DNA of 64,000 nt, taken from the NCBI GenBank assembly GCA_938083195.1, contig CALKCK010000043.1, forward strand, positions 1-64,000. The letters are read 5' to 3'. Made by a program: the position numbers and the translations under genes. The notes beneath the pieces are model-generated. The model searched no databases, was not told the DNA's origin, and saw only the letters and a program-made list of their open reading frames with translations. The DNA comes from an uncultured Pirellulaceae bacterium. Lineage in GTDB: Bacteria; Planctomycetota; Planctomycetia; Pirellulales; Pirellulaceae. This document shows positions 45,834 through 54,076 of the stretch, one piece after another; within the stretch, counting starts at the first letter, position 1, and each line of letters opens with the position of its first letter.

Positions 45834-45863
45834 TTGGTTCTAGATCCCCTTAGATCCTAATAT
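45834..45863 (+). promoter_or_regulatory. Candidate promoter upstream of the KDG-kinase gene
   Basis: TTGGTT, 18-bp spacer, TAATAT. About 260 bp before the kinase start, leaving a long leader. TTAGATCC-like words repeat around the -10 box. The 11-bp unit GAGTGTCTTGG occurs twice in tandem at 45899-45920, just downstream of the expected start site, where a repressor could bind. Confidence 0.35.
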
Positions 45864-46125
45864 AAATCTTAGATAGATGGAAACTTGTACAGAGTGTCTT
45901 GGGAGTGTCTTGGGAATAGAGCGTGCGATTCTGATGGAAACAAAAGCGAGTTGTTTTTGTTCACAAATAACCGGCTCAATTTTTTCAAATCCAGTAAAAT
46001 TTTAGCTGTGGGTCTCAGCGAGCGGTGTTGAGGGCATCATATTTGTGTAAAATCCTGCTCTCTTCAGCGAGAAGAGACCATGTGAATTCTGTTTATTCCG
46101 TTCCTGTTTTAGTTTTGATAATGCT

Positions 46126-47217
46126 ATGCAATTTAAATCCGCAGACTCGTGCCGTTTTGATATTTTGTCTTTGGGTGAAGTGATGTTGCGGCTTGATCCA
46201 GCTGATGGTCGCGTGAGAACGGCTCGGAGCTTTGATGTCTGGGAAGGGGGCGGCGAGTACAATGTTGCCCGTGGATTGCGTCGTTGTTTTGGGCTGCGGG
46301 CCGGACTTGTTTCAGCCTTTGCCAAAAATGAAGTGGGGCGTTTGTTAGAGAATTTAATCCTCACCGGCGGTGTGGATATGGAGTTCGTCAAATGGATGGA
46401 ATTTGACGGAGTTGGTCGCTCGTGCCGGAATGGATTGAATTTTACCGAACGCGGTTATGGCGTTCGTGCGGCGTTAGGCACCTCCGATCGTGGTGCGACA
46501 GCGGCATCTAAATTAAAACCCGGCGATATTGATTGGGAGCACATCTTTGGTGAACTGGGAGTTCGTTGGTTTCACACGGGTGGAATCTATGCGGCACTGT
46601 CCGAAACGACACCCGAAGTGATCGCCGAGGCATTGCAGTGCGCGAAGAAACACGGCACGGTGACTTCTTACGATTTGAACTTTCGCAGTTCACTCTGGTC
46701 TGCTTTTGGCGGAAAAGAGAGTTGTCAACGCGTGAACCGTTCTCTAGCGCCCTTCGTCGACGTCATGATTGGCAACGAAGAGGATTTCACTGCCTGCTTA
46801 GGTTTGAAGGTCGAGGGACTCGATGAGCAAATGACAGAATTGCCGATTGAAGGTTATACCAAAATGATTGAGCAGGCGATTTCTGATTTCCCCAATTTCC
46901 AAGCGATTGCGACAACCTTGAGAACCGTCAAAACAGCATCTGTCAATGATTGGGGTGCGTTATGTTGGAGCGATGGGAAATTATGTCAGGCAGTTCATCG
47001 AAAGAATCTTGAAATATTTGACAGGGTTGGAGGTGGCGATAGCTTTGCATCGGGTTTGATTTACGGATTCCTCAAGACGGGTGATCCCCAACAGGCGGTT
47101 GAGTATGGGGCTGCTCACGGGGCTTTGGCAATGACGACCCAGGGTGACACTACGATGGCAAGCGTAGAGGAAGTGGAGGCCTTAATGGCTGGAGATAGTG
47201 CGCGTGTTAAGCGTTAG
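46126..47217 (+). CDS. kdgK: PfkB-family sugar kinase, probable 2-keto-3-deoxygluconate kinase
   Basis: A 363-aa ribokinase-fold kinase. The N-terminus SLGEVMLRLDPADGR with EGGGEYNVARGLRRCFG is typical of KDG kinases (PfkB signature 1), and the catalytic loop FDRVGGGDSFASGLIYG gives the general base Asp. It would phosphorylate 2-keto-3-deoxygluconate from uronate or pectin-type sugars. The C-terminus is longer than in E. coli KdgK. No aldolase is adjacent, so the assignment to KDG rather than another ketose is a family-level inference. It is followed at 47356 by two small genes likely linked to carbohydrate use. Confidence 0.85.
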   Translation: MQFKSADSCRFDILSLGEVMLRLDPADGRVRTARSFDVWEGGGEYNVARGLRRCFGLRAGLVSAFAKNEVGRLLENLILTGGVDMEFVKWMEFDGVGRSCRNGLNFTERGYGVRAALGTSDRGATAASKLKPGDIDWEHIFGELGVRWFHTGGIYAALSETTPEVIAEALQCAKKHGTVTSYDLNFRSSLWSAFGGKESCQRVNRSLAPFVDVMIGNEEDFTACLGLKVEGLDEQMTELPIEGYTKMIEQAISDFPNFQAIATTLRTVKTASVNDWGALCWSDGKLCQAVHRKNLEIFDRVGGGDSFASGLIYGFLKTGDPQQAVEYGAAHGALAMTTQGDTTMASVEEVEALMAGDSARVKR

Positions 47218-47355
47218 CGAGTGCGAATCGTTACAAATTCAAGTTGAGTTCGACGTTTAAGAGGGTGACTGTGTTGCGGATGTTCTGCTGGGTCGGTAGG
47301 TAGAAGGCAGGACGGGGTGTTTTAATTCGGCTAGAAAAACCAACTTGGAGTTAAT

Positions 47356-47541
47356 GTGCGACGTTATCAGGGGTTAATGCGGGATACATGGTGGGCTTGG
47401 TTGACGATTCTTTCGTTTGGGATTTTGGGCGGTTCTTTCGTTTCATACATATTTCTCTCAGCAATCCCGATCGCTATTTTTGCTTTTTTTTACTTCGGTT
47501 TGATGCGGTACGATGCCAGTGGTAAACCTAAAGAGATGTAA
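47356..47541 (+). CDS. Small membrane protein
   Basis: A 61-aa protein starting GTG with TTGGAG just upstream. Two hydrophobic stretches (about 12-32 and 33-49, LTILSFGILGGSFVSYIFLSAIPIAIFAFFYFGL) end with RYDASGKPKEM. The stop TAA is 6 bp before the start of the next gene, so they are probably translationally coupled. Not recognised, but the tight spacing and good ribosome-binding site support that it is real. Confidence 0.6.
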   Translation: MRRYQGLMRDTWWAWLTILSFGILGGSFVSYIFLSAIPIAIFAFFYFGLMRYDASGKPKEM

Positions 47542-47547
47542 GTTTTG

Positions 47548-48699
47548 ATGAATGAAAACACGTTTGGACAGGATCTTGAGTTTCTCAATCGGCACGTTGA
47601 GACGATCGTATTGTCCAATTCAGAGGGTGCTTCGGCGATTGTTGTTCCGGCTTATCAAGGTCGCACGATGACATCGACATCATCGGGGATGTCTGGGGCC
47701 AGTTACGGTTATTTGAATTACGATGCGATTGCTGCGGGGAACCGCGATCCCCAAATCAACCTCTATGGAGGTGAAGACCGGATGTGGATCTCACCTGAAG
47801 GTGGCCAGTATTCGGTGTTTTTTGATCCTAACGTGGAGATGCTCTATGAGAACTGGCGGACGCCGGCGTGTTTAGACACCGAGCCATTTGTTTTAACGAA
47901 GCAGGACGAGACTTCCGCGTCATTCGAGCGGGTTGCCAGGCTGACCAATTGGAGCCAGTTTGAATTTAATCTAAAAATGGAACGCACGGTGACGCTGCTA
48001 GATACAGCGATGGCCGCCGAGCATCTTGGCTGCCCTTTGGATGGTCTATCCGTTGCTGCACATGAAAGCAGGAATCGATTAGGTAACATCGGCGAATCGC
48101 CATGGGAACCGGAGACCGGCTTAATTGGGATTTGGATGTTGTGTATGAATAAACCTGCTGCCGGCGCAACATTACTGGTTCCTTTTAAAGTCGGTAGTGA
48201 GAGTGATTTAGGTCCCATCGTTAACGCTGACTATTTCGGTAAGCTCGATCAGTCGCGGTTGCAGATGGATGAGTCCAGCGGGATGCTGTATTTCCTTGGT
48301 GATGGAAAAATGCGCAGCAAACTGGGGCTGACATACAAACGGGTCGAGCCTTATCTGGGGAGTTGGGATCGGGATCGTGGTGTTTTGTCGGTCGTCCAAT
48401 TTAATTTGCCCGACGCGGCACCTAACGGCTACAACAACAATCTGTGGGAAATTCAGAAAGAACCTTACTCTGGAGACGTCATCAACGGCTATAACGACGG
48501 CCCCAATGAGTCAGGCGGCCAGTTGGGTGGGTTCTTTGAGTTGGAAACGATCAGTCCAGCATTGGCGCTTAAGGCCGGTGAATCTTACACTCATCTTCAT
48601 CGCACTATTCGAATGGAAGGCGACCGTCAGACACTTTCACAGGTTTCCGTCAATGTATTCGGTGTCGATCTCGACGAGATCGAGCGTCGTTTTCACTAA
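47548..48699 (+). CDS. DUF6786-like protein, galactose-mutarotase-type fold
   Basis: A 383-aa soluble protein. The first 240 residues carry beta-sandwich patterns of the aldose epimerase/mutarotase superfamily: GASAIVVPAYQGRTMTST, QINLYGGEDRMWISPEGGQYSVFF, and WSQFEFNLKMERTVTLLD. The name DUF6786 is from memory and not checked. A late HLHRTIRMEGDR is the usual histidine pair region. The start is the ATG at 47548 following a TTG one codon earlier. It is coupled with the small membrane protein and lies downstream of the sugar kinase, so a sugar-binding role is plausible. Confidence 0.6.
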   Translation: MNENTFGQDLEFLNRHVETIVLSNSEGASAIVVPAYQGRTMTSTSSGMSGASYGYLNYDAIAAGNRDPQINLYGGEDRMWISPEGGQYSVFFDPNVEMLYENWRTPACLDTEPFVLTKQDETSASFERVARLTNWSQFEFNLKMERTVTLLDTAMAAEHLGCPLDGLSVAAHESRNRLGNIGESPWEPETGLIGIWMLCMNKPAAGATLLVPFKVGSESDLGPIVNADYFGKLDQSRLQMDESSGMLYFLGDGKMRSKLGLTYKRVEPYLGSWDRDRGVLSVVQFNLPDAAPNGYNNNLWEIQKEPYSGDVINGYNDGPNESGGQLGGFFELETISPALALKAGESYTHLHRTIRMEGDRQTLSQVSVNVFGVDLDEIERRFH

Positions 48700-48744
48700 C
48701 AGAAACCTGTAATCGTGTGCGGAATCGTTGCAATCGATGCGGTT

Positions 48745-50934
48745 TTACTTGTTCTTTCGATTCTCCTTTTTCGCTTTGGTTGCTGCTCGCCGTTGCTGAG
48801 TCTCTTGATCACGACGAACCTTGTCCGCTTGACGTTGAGCTTCCTTGGCTCGGTCTTTCGCGGCTCGCTGCGATTTTTCCTGAGCTAGTTTTGCTTGAAG
48901 TTGAGCTCGGCGACTAGCCGACTCCCGATCTCGCTGTACTTTCTCCGCTGCTCTTTGTTGCTCTTTGATCTGAGCCGCTCGTTTCGACTCGGCAATTTTC
49001 TGTTGAGTTGCCGCGCGACTTCGCTCCCGCTCAGCATTCGCTTGAGATTCACGTAGCCTTTTGTTTCGCTCATATTCCTGGCTGGCGATTCTCGACTTCT
49101 CATCCCGCTCGGCTCGCTGTTGCGTTAGAGATCGCTGCTGTTGAGCACGTTTGAGTTCATCTGCTTTCTTCTTCGCCGTCTTTTCAATTTCTCGTTGTTG
49201 AGCGCGAGACGTGCTGTTGGTTGGAGGGCGAGTGTTGGAAGATGCCGTTTGAGAAGGTGTCAATTTCTTATTCAATTTTGCTTGTCTCTCCAACTCTTGC
49301 TTGCGTTTTAACTCGGCAGATCGTGTTTCACGAGCTAACTTGTTGTCCGCTGATTTTTGCTTGATTTCAGCAAGCTTTCGCTCGCGTTCGAGATCTCGAT
49401 TTTGTTTTTCCAAATCTCGCTCACGCTGTTTTTGTGCAGCCTGGGCACGCGCTTCATTGGCCGCAAGTTGATTTTCAGCCGCTCTTGCTTCTGATTTTTT
49501 GCGGCGATCTGATTTTTGTTTCGCGATTTGATTGGCCTGAACATGCTGCTGATGATCGCGGTCATTAACACGGATTGGCTTAGTCGAACGGTTGTCCCTA
49601 TCTCGTTGTCGCTGTGTTTGATTGCCGGCATGGCTGCGGTCGGTCCCGTGGTCATGTCCGTCATGGCGCCCGTCATCGTGGTCACGATCACCATAACGAT
49701 TGGCTAGTTTCGAGCGGCGAAAATAGTCATCGTGATTGCGGTCGTGGTGATTGGAGGAGCCGGTCAAGTTGATGTGGGCACTCAGAGAAATCTGAGGACG
49801 CAAGTTTCGATAGGTTTCGTAGTGGCGGTGTTGATTGTCAATCCAATTCAGAAGTGGAAAGTCGTTATAGCGATGGCTACGTCCGCAATAATGAGCCATG
49901 AGTGGGTCATACTGGTCACGAAGATTTCGGCGGTTCACCCACGAATGATAGTGGTTGTCGTGGATCTGGTTTTCGTAGTAGTCGCCAAAATAATACTGGC
50001 TACAGTTGTCGCGGAAAAAGAGGTGAACGAAAAAGTTAGCACCTGTGTCAATGCAATAGTCGGGGCGGTAGCGATACGTGTCTTGAAAGTGCCAATTGTC
50101 ATCAAAAGCGACTGGCGCGAAGACTGTGCCACGTTTTTCAAATTCATAATCCCAGTACCCTCGCCGATAAACGCATCCTCGAGGTGTCCAAACATAGCGG
50201 GAGGGGATCCAGATCCAGTTTTTTTCACGAGGGTGCCAGTGACCCGATCGCCAGAAATACTCTTGTCGATCTGTTTGGAATTCCCAATGACCTGGGCAGT
50301 AAAAATAGTTTTCGTTGGGAGCTTCGGCTGACGGGCCACTTTCAAAATTACTAGGTGGCTCAGGTAGGTAGCTCAGTTCTTCTTGGTCTTGGGTTTCGTC
50401 AAGCCAGAATCCAGAGATCCAGCGGGCTCCATCGCCAAGTTCTTCCCAGTACCCTGGAATCCAATTTCGTTTGGGGGGCGCATCTCGCCAAACGCCACTG
50501 ATCCAGATGAAATCATTTTTAGCTTCATCCCAAGACCAGTATCCCGCAACCCAGATTATATTTTTGCCCTCTGGTCGAAACTCCGGAGGCAGTTCTTTAA
50601 TATCAGCCGGCGGTTTTTGGTCGATGACTGGATTGGGTTGGGGGTCGGCGAGATAGGCTTCGGCGAAAGCTTCGTGAAGTGGCCCGCGCATCAAGACCTC
50701 GGGTTCGGGGCTTGTTTGAGGCTCTTCCTGTTGGAGTTCAGTCTCAGTTTCTGAATCTGTCGTGGATAAAGGCGGGTTCAAAAGAACGGAATAGCTCTTT
50801 TTTGATTCCAAAGGCGATTCCTGCCCTTTTGATTCCAAAGGAGTTAAGACTGTGGCAAGCATGGCCAAGGCAAACAAGGTGGAGGAGAGCCGCGGAGTAT
50901 CGAATCGGCGACAGGGTGTTATCATTTTGACCAT
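48745..50934 (-). CDS. YXWGXW repeat-containing exported protein with highly charged tail
   Basis: A 729-aa secreted protein. Signal peptide about 15-35. A low-complexity acidic/Pro region runs to about 115. Then (128-262) come at least five W-x-x-G-x-W repeats (WVAGYW, WISGVW, WIPGYW, WISGFW, W-R-S-G-H-W), typical of the planctomycete YXWGXW family. An Asn/His/Tyr/Asp-rich segment follows (about 265-440), then a 280-residue Arg/Lys/Glu/Gln-rich coiled coil (about 450-729) with many repeats such as RERELA, QAERERSRA and QRAA. Function unknown; probably an outer-envelope scaffold. The signal-peptide junction carries a 27-bp in-frame duplication (PLESKGQES/PLESKKSYS). Confidence 0.85.
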   Translation of the reverse strand: MVKMITPCRRFDTPRLSSTLFALAMLATVLTPLESKGQESPLESKKSYSVLLNPPLSTTDSETETELQQEEPQTSPEPEVLMRGPLHEAFAEAYLADPQPNPVIDQKPPADIKELPPEFRPEGKNIIWVAGYWSWDEAKNDFIWISGVWRDAPPKRNWIPGYWEELGDGARWISGFWLDETQDQEELSYLPEPPSNFESGPSAEAPNENYFYCPGHWEFQTDRQEYFWRSGHWHPREKNWIWIPSRYVWTPRGCVYRRGYWDYEFEKRGTVFAPVAFDDNWHFQDTYRYRPDYCIDTGANFFVHLFFRDNCSQYYFGDYYENQIHDNHYHSWVNRRNLRDQYDPLMAHYCGRSHRYNDFPLLNWIDNQHRHYETYRNLRPQISLSAHINLTGSSNHHDRNHDDYFRRSKLANRYGDRDHDDGRHDGHDHGTDRSHAGNQTQRQRDRDNRSTKPIRVNDRDHQQHVQANQIAKQKSDRRKKSEARAAENQLAANEARAQAAQKQRERDLEKQNRDLERERKLAEIKQKSADNKLARETRSAELKRKQELERQAKLNKKLTPSQTASSNTRPPTNSTSRAQQREIEKTAKKKADELKRAQQQRSLTQQRAERDEKSRIASQEYERNKRLRESQANAERERSRAATQQKIAESKRAAQIKEQQRAAEKVQRDRESASRRAQLQAKLAQEKSQRAAKDRAKEAQRQADKVRRDQETQQRRAATKAKKENRKNK

Positions 50935-51215
50935 TGCTTTTCTGCTTTCGTGAAAAGTGCTTTCCGCGTTAACGGCTGTTCTATTAGCTTTTTCGGCTTA
51001 TTCTTGCTGGGAATTGACTACTGTTGGTAAGTCACTGGGCCCGCAAAGGTTATAGAAAGCGAATGGCGTGCCAAAAACGGTCAAATGTACAATAAGGCGA
51101 AATTTGGACGACCGTTGAGCGCGCAGAAAGAAACGCAGTATTGCGATGATTTGGTCATTGGCCGAGCCGCTGTGAATCGACTCAGAGGGAGTTCTTTTAA
51201 CGAAAGAGACGCAAA
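50935..51215. other. Intergenic region, nothing specific
   Basis: About 280 bp between two minus-strand genes: downstream of the sulfatase and upstream of the YXWGXW gene. It should hold the promoter for the latter. No clear hairpin or -35/-10 pair was found. Confidence 0.3.
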
Positions 51216-52655
51216 TTAGCGGACGTTCTTCCATAGTTCCGAGCTGTTAAAGCCATCTCGAATTCGCCATTCCCTGAGGCGACCCAATAGCTCTTGCTTA
51301 ACGGGGTCGTGCTCGGGAGCGTTCCACAAGTTGTTTACTTCGGTGGGGTCTTGTTTTAGATCGAACAGTTGCCCAAACGATTCTTCTAAAAAATGCACGA
51401 GCTTCCAGTCTTTTGTTCGAACCATCGTCATGAAATCTGTTTCGGTTAGATTTCCATCACGGGCTTGCTCAGCGAAAACAATATCGCGAAAACACTGATC
51501 TTGAGCTGCTGAGTTTTGTAAGACTGGGAGAAGCGACTGGGCGGCCATTGGGTAATCGACGGTTGCCCCAGCGAGTTCAAGGATAGTTGGGCCAAGATCA
51601 AATTGCTGGCATAGTCCTTCAATTCGCCGCCCCCCTTCAAATCTACCGGGCGCCCAAACGATGGTTGGCATTTTGGTGATGGTGTCGTACATCGTCCACT
51701 TTTGACTATGCCCGTGATCGGTCAGACAGTCGCCGTGGTCAGAGGTAAAGATGACGATCGAGTTTTCCGCATAACCAGATGTTTCGAGAGTTGAAAGTAT
51801 CTCGCCAATTTTTTCATCAATCATTGTCACATTGGCGAGATAAAAAGCTCGCTGCCGATGCCGTTGCTCTGCCGTTGGTTCTAAAAGATAGTGAACGGAG
51901 TCATGGTCAACTTCAGTATTATGAACTCGCATTCCTTTGAAGGGTTGTGGTTGCGAATCGAGTTCTTGCTGGGTGACTGGCAAAATATTGAGATCGTTTT
52001 GTGCTAAATAGCGTTCGGTGTAGCGTGGGATAGGGTCGTACGGTGGATGGGGCCCAGGGAAGCCAATTTCGAGAAAGAGCGGCTCTGTAACTGGGTAGTT
52101 ATTTAGCCACCAAGTTGCGAGGTCACCGACAAAAACATCCGGGTGCATGTCTTCGTCCAGCAACCACTCAAAAGCTCCGAGGCTTTCTTTGTAGTCACTT
52201 CGTTGGCGGTATAATTCTCGTTGTTGTTTGACTAAGCCTCTGGCGCGAAGGGCTTTGTCCCACTCGTCAAAATACCACCGAGCTTCGAGGTAGCGGTCTT
52301 TATTCTCAACGACATATCGTTGGTCAAATCCCATGGGGGTGTTGTACGGCCACGTGTGCATTTTTCCGACGTTGACCGTGTGGTATCCAGCTTTTTGCAA
52401 ATCGGAAGTCCAGCCACGTGTCCAGTTGTCAGCGTTTCGTAAGATGCCTGTGGTGTGCGGGTAATGGCCAGTGAAAAGGCTGGCTCGAGCCGGCGCACAG
52501 GATGCTGCAGTGATGAAGCAATTTTCAAATGTCACACCTTCTCGCACCAGGCGATCTAAATTGGGAGTCTCCATATAATCAAAACCAAGTTCGGCGATGG
52601 TGTCGAAGCGTTGTTGATCGGTGATGATGAAAATAATATTCGGTTGATCGGTCAT
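51216..52655 (-). CDS. Sulfatase (type I, cytoplasmic)
   Basis: A 479-aa formylglycine-dependent sulfatase. Metal-binding NIIFIITDQQRFDT at the N-terminus, the modification site S-C-A-P-A-R-A-S with C53 converted to formylglycine, VGKMHTWPY, FTSDHGDCLTDHGHSQKWTMYD near the second metal site, and a late RTKDWKLVHF. There is no signal peptide, so it acts inside the cell, unlike most planctomycete sulfatases. It is third in an operon with tctA and tctC-B, 65 bp after the transporter. This suggests desulfation of an imported small sulfated acid or sugar, an inference from context. The anaerobic/aerobic sulfatase-maturing enzyme is not in the window. Confidence 0.92.
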   Translation of the reverse strand: MTDQPNIIFIITDQQRFDTIAELGFDYMETPNLDRLVREGVTFENCFITAASCAPARASLFTGHYPHTTGILRNADNWTRGWTSDLQKAGYHTVNVGKMHTWPYNTPMGFDQRYVVENKDRYLEARWYFDEWDKALRARGLVKQQRELYRQRSDYKESLGAFEWLLDEDMHPDVFVGDLATWWLNNYPVTEPLFLEIGFPGPHPPYDPIPRYTERYLAQNDLNILPVTQQELDSQPQPFKGMRVHNTEVDHDSVHYLLEPTAEQRHRQRAFYLANVTMIDEKIGEILSTLETSGYAENSIVIFTSDHGDCLTDHGHSQKWTMYDTITKMPTIVWAPGRFEGGRRIEGLCQQFDLGPTILELAGATVDYPMAAQSLLPVLQNSAAQDQCFRDIVFAEQARDGNLTETDFMTMVRTKDWKLVHFLEESFGQLFDLKQDPTEVNNLWNAPEHDPVKQELLGRLREWRIRDGFNSSELWKNVR

Positions 52656-52720
52656 AAATGCGATTGTGAAAAAAGGCTGAAGTTACTTAGGGCTTAATGA
52701 AAAATAAACCAAAGGGTTAG

Positions 52721-54076
52721 TTAGGGAAGTGCAACTGAAAACAATTGTGTAAAAACAATTTCTAAGGTTAAGCTAAATCCTAGCCCAATGATTCCGAGAA
52801 TTAACCATTGTTTTCGTTTGGCTTTGGAAATCGATAATCCCATTAAAAATATTGTCAAAGGTGTCGCGATCCCAAACGGAATATTAAATTGCAAGGCAGC
52901 AACGTAGGCAATCAGGATGGCCAGGCAGGTTGCGCCGAGAATCGAGGTTTCTTTTCCGTGCAAATTATTGGAGGGAATTGATGTCTCCGAAGCATCGGTG
53001 TTGAAAACAAGAACCGCTGCCAGTAGCACTGCCACAATTCCAATTATCCATAGGGGGAAATTGGGCAGCTCAGTTTTTGCATCGACAGAAAGTTTTTGAA
53101 ATGCTTCCACGCGGACTGCCAAATGTTTTCGCAAGTCCTCTCCGCTGCGAAACGTTGGGTCGATCGAGAGCTTTTGTAATTCTTGGTTAATCTCGGGTGA
53201 TTTTAGAGAGTCGTGAAAGGTGCTTGCGAGAATGTTAGCGATGTGGTCGGGCGTGTCTTTGGGAGCCCAAATGTAATAGGCGTTTTCAGCGCGAGTTTTT
53301 AAGTTTTGCTCGGTCGATGTGGCAACCTTTGGAATCGCAGGGTGTCGCTTGTCTCCAAAATTGCCGATCGCGAGAATGTTATCTGATGCGGGCGTGTCGT
53401 TGGAATTTCGAAAGGAAACGTATTCTGCGAGTGAGAAAATTCCCGCTTCGAGCTTACCGCCAAGGAGATAGGTATAGCGTTTCGCTCCGCCGGCAGAAAT
53501 GAAATTAAAGTCCGCTCCGGGGTATTCACCAAGAAGTTGTTTACAGATGAAATAAGCCGGAGAGCCCTGGTTGGCGCCAACACGAATCGTATTTGGGTTT
53601 TCTTGAGCTGCTTGAAGGAGATCGTTTAAATTGCGATATTCCGAGTCGGCTCGGACGACCATCAAAAGGACGATGCTTCCTGTTTGAGCGATCGGGCGAA
53701 ATGCCTCGGGTCCGTAATCGACAACTCCCGCAAGCTGCGTTGCGATGATACCTTCGTGATGGCAGAGGAGTTGGTATCCATCGGGTGGGGCATCTTTGAC
53801 CTGCCGACTTCCAATTGTTGCCGACCCACCGTCTTTGTTGGTGACGACAAACTCTTGGCCGAGTGAGTCTTCTCGGTTCAATGATTTTTGAAGAATGCGC
53901 GCGAACGTATCAGTCCCTCCCCCTGCGAGATAAGGGACAACGATTTGAATTGGCTTTTGAGGAAATTGACTTGGCTGATCAATTGAGATCGCGTTGATCA
54001 GCCGCCAGACTGTAATGAGCAACAATACGAGAAATGCGATTGCCTGGATTTTCGTTCGGTTTACTGGGGCTTTCAT
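52721..54076 (-). CDS. TctC-TctB fusion: solute-binding + small membrane subunit of a tripartite tricarboxylate transporter
   Basis: A 451-aa protein. N-terminal membrane anchor (about 10-30), then a TctC/Bug-type solute-binding domain (about 40-330). Segments include IQIVVPYLAGGGTDTFARIL (start of the Bug fold), VTNKDGGSATIGSRQV, and IWAPKDTPDHIANIL. A C-terminal module of about 110 residues has four hydrophobic helices (345-363, 383-400, 405-420, 426-446), matching a TctB subunit. In classic systems TctC is periplasmic and separate from TctB; here they are one polypeptide anchored in the membrane. The ATG overlaps the stop of tctA by ATGA, showing translational coupling. Confidence 0.8.
   Translation of the reverse strand: MKAPVNRTKIQAIAFLVLLLITVWRLINAISIDQPSQFPQKPIQIVVPYLAGGGTDTFARILQKSLNREDSLGQEFVVTNKDGGSATIGSRQVKDAPPDGYQLLCHHEGIIATQLAGVVDYGPEAFRPIAQTGSIVLLMVVRADSEYRNLNDLLQAAQENPNTIRVGANQGSPAYFICKQLLGEYPGADFNFISAGGAKRYTYLLGGKLEAGIFSLAEYVSFRNSNDTPASDNILAIGNFGDKRHPAIPKVATSTEQNLKTRAENAYYIWAPKDTPDHIANILASTFHDSLKSPEINQELQKLSIDPTFRSGEDLRKHLAVRVEAFQKLSVDAKTELPNFPLWIIGIVAVLLAAVLVFNTDASETSIPSNNLHGKETSILGATCLAILIAYVAALQFNIPFGIATPLTIFLMGLSISKAKRKQWLILGIIGLGFSLTLEIVFTQLFSVALP

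Larger units (their letters stand above)
45593..46125. other. 530-bp intergenic region with a perfect hairpin and promoter-like elements
   Basis: No protein gene seen. It holds a perfect hairpin (45730-45756), a candidate promoter (45834-45863) and an 11-bp tandem repeat (45899-45920). A smaller TCTTC/GAAGA hairpin sits near 46064-46078. The region may contain a small RNA and the kinase promoter. Confidence 0.45.

Noticed and set aside
49732-50331. 199-aa plus-strand frame inside the YXWGXW gene
   Set aside because: Produced by biased codon composition on the opposite strand; Val/Ile-rich without a start context.
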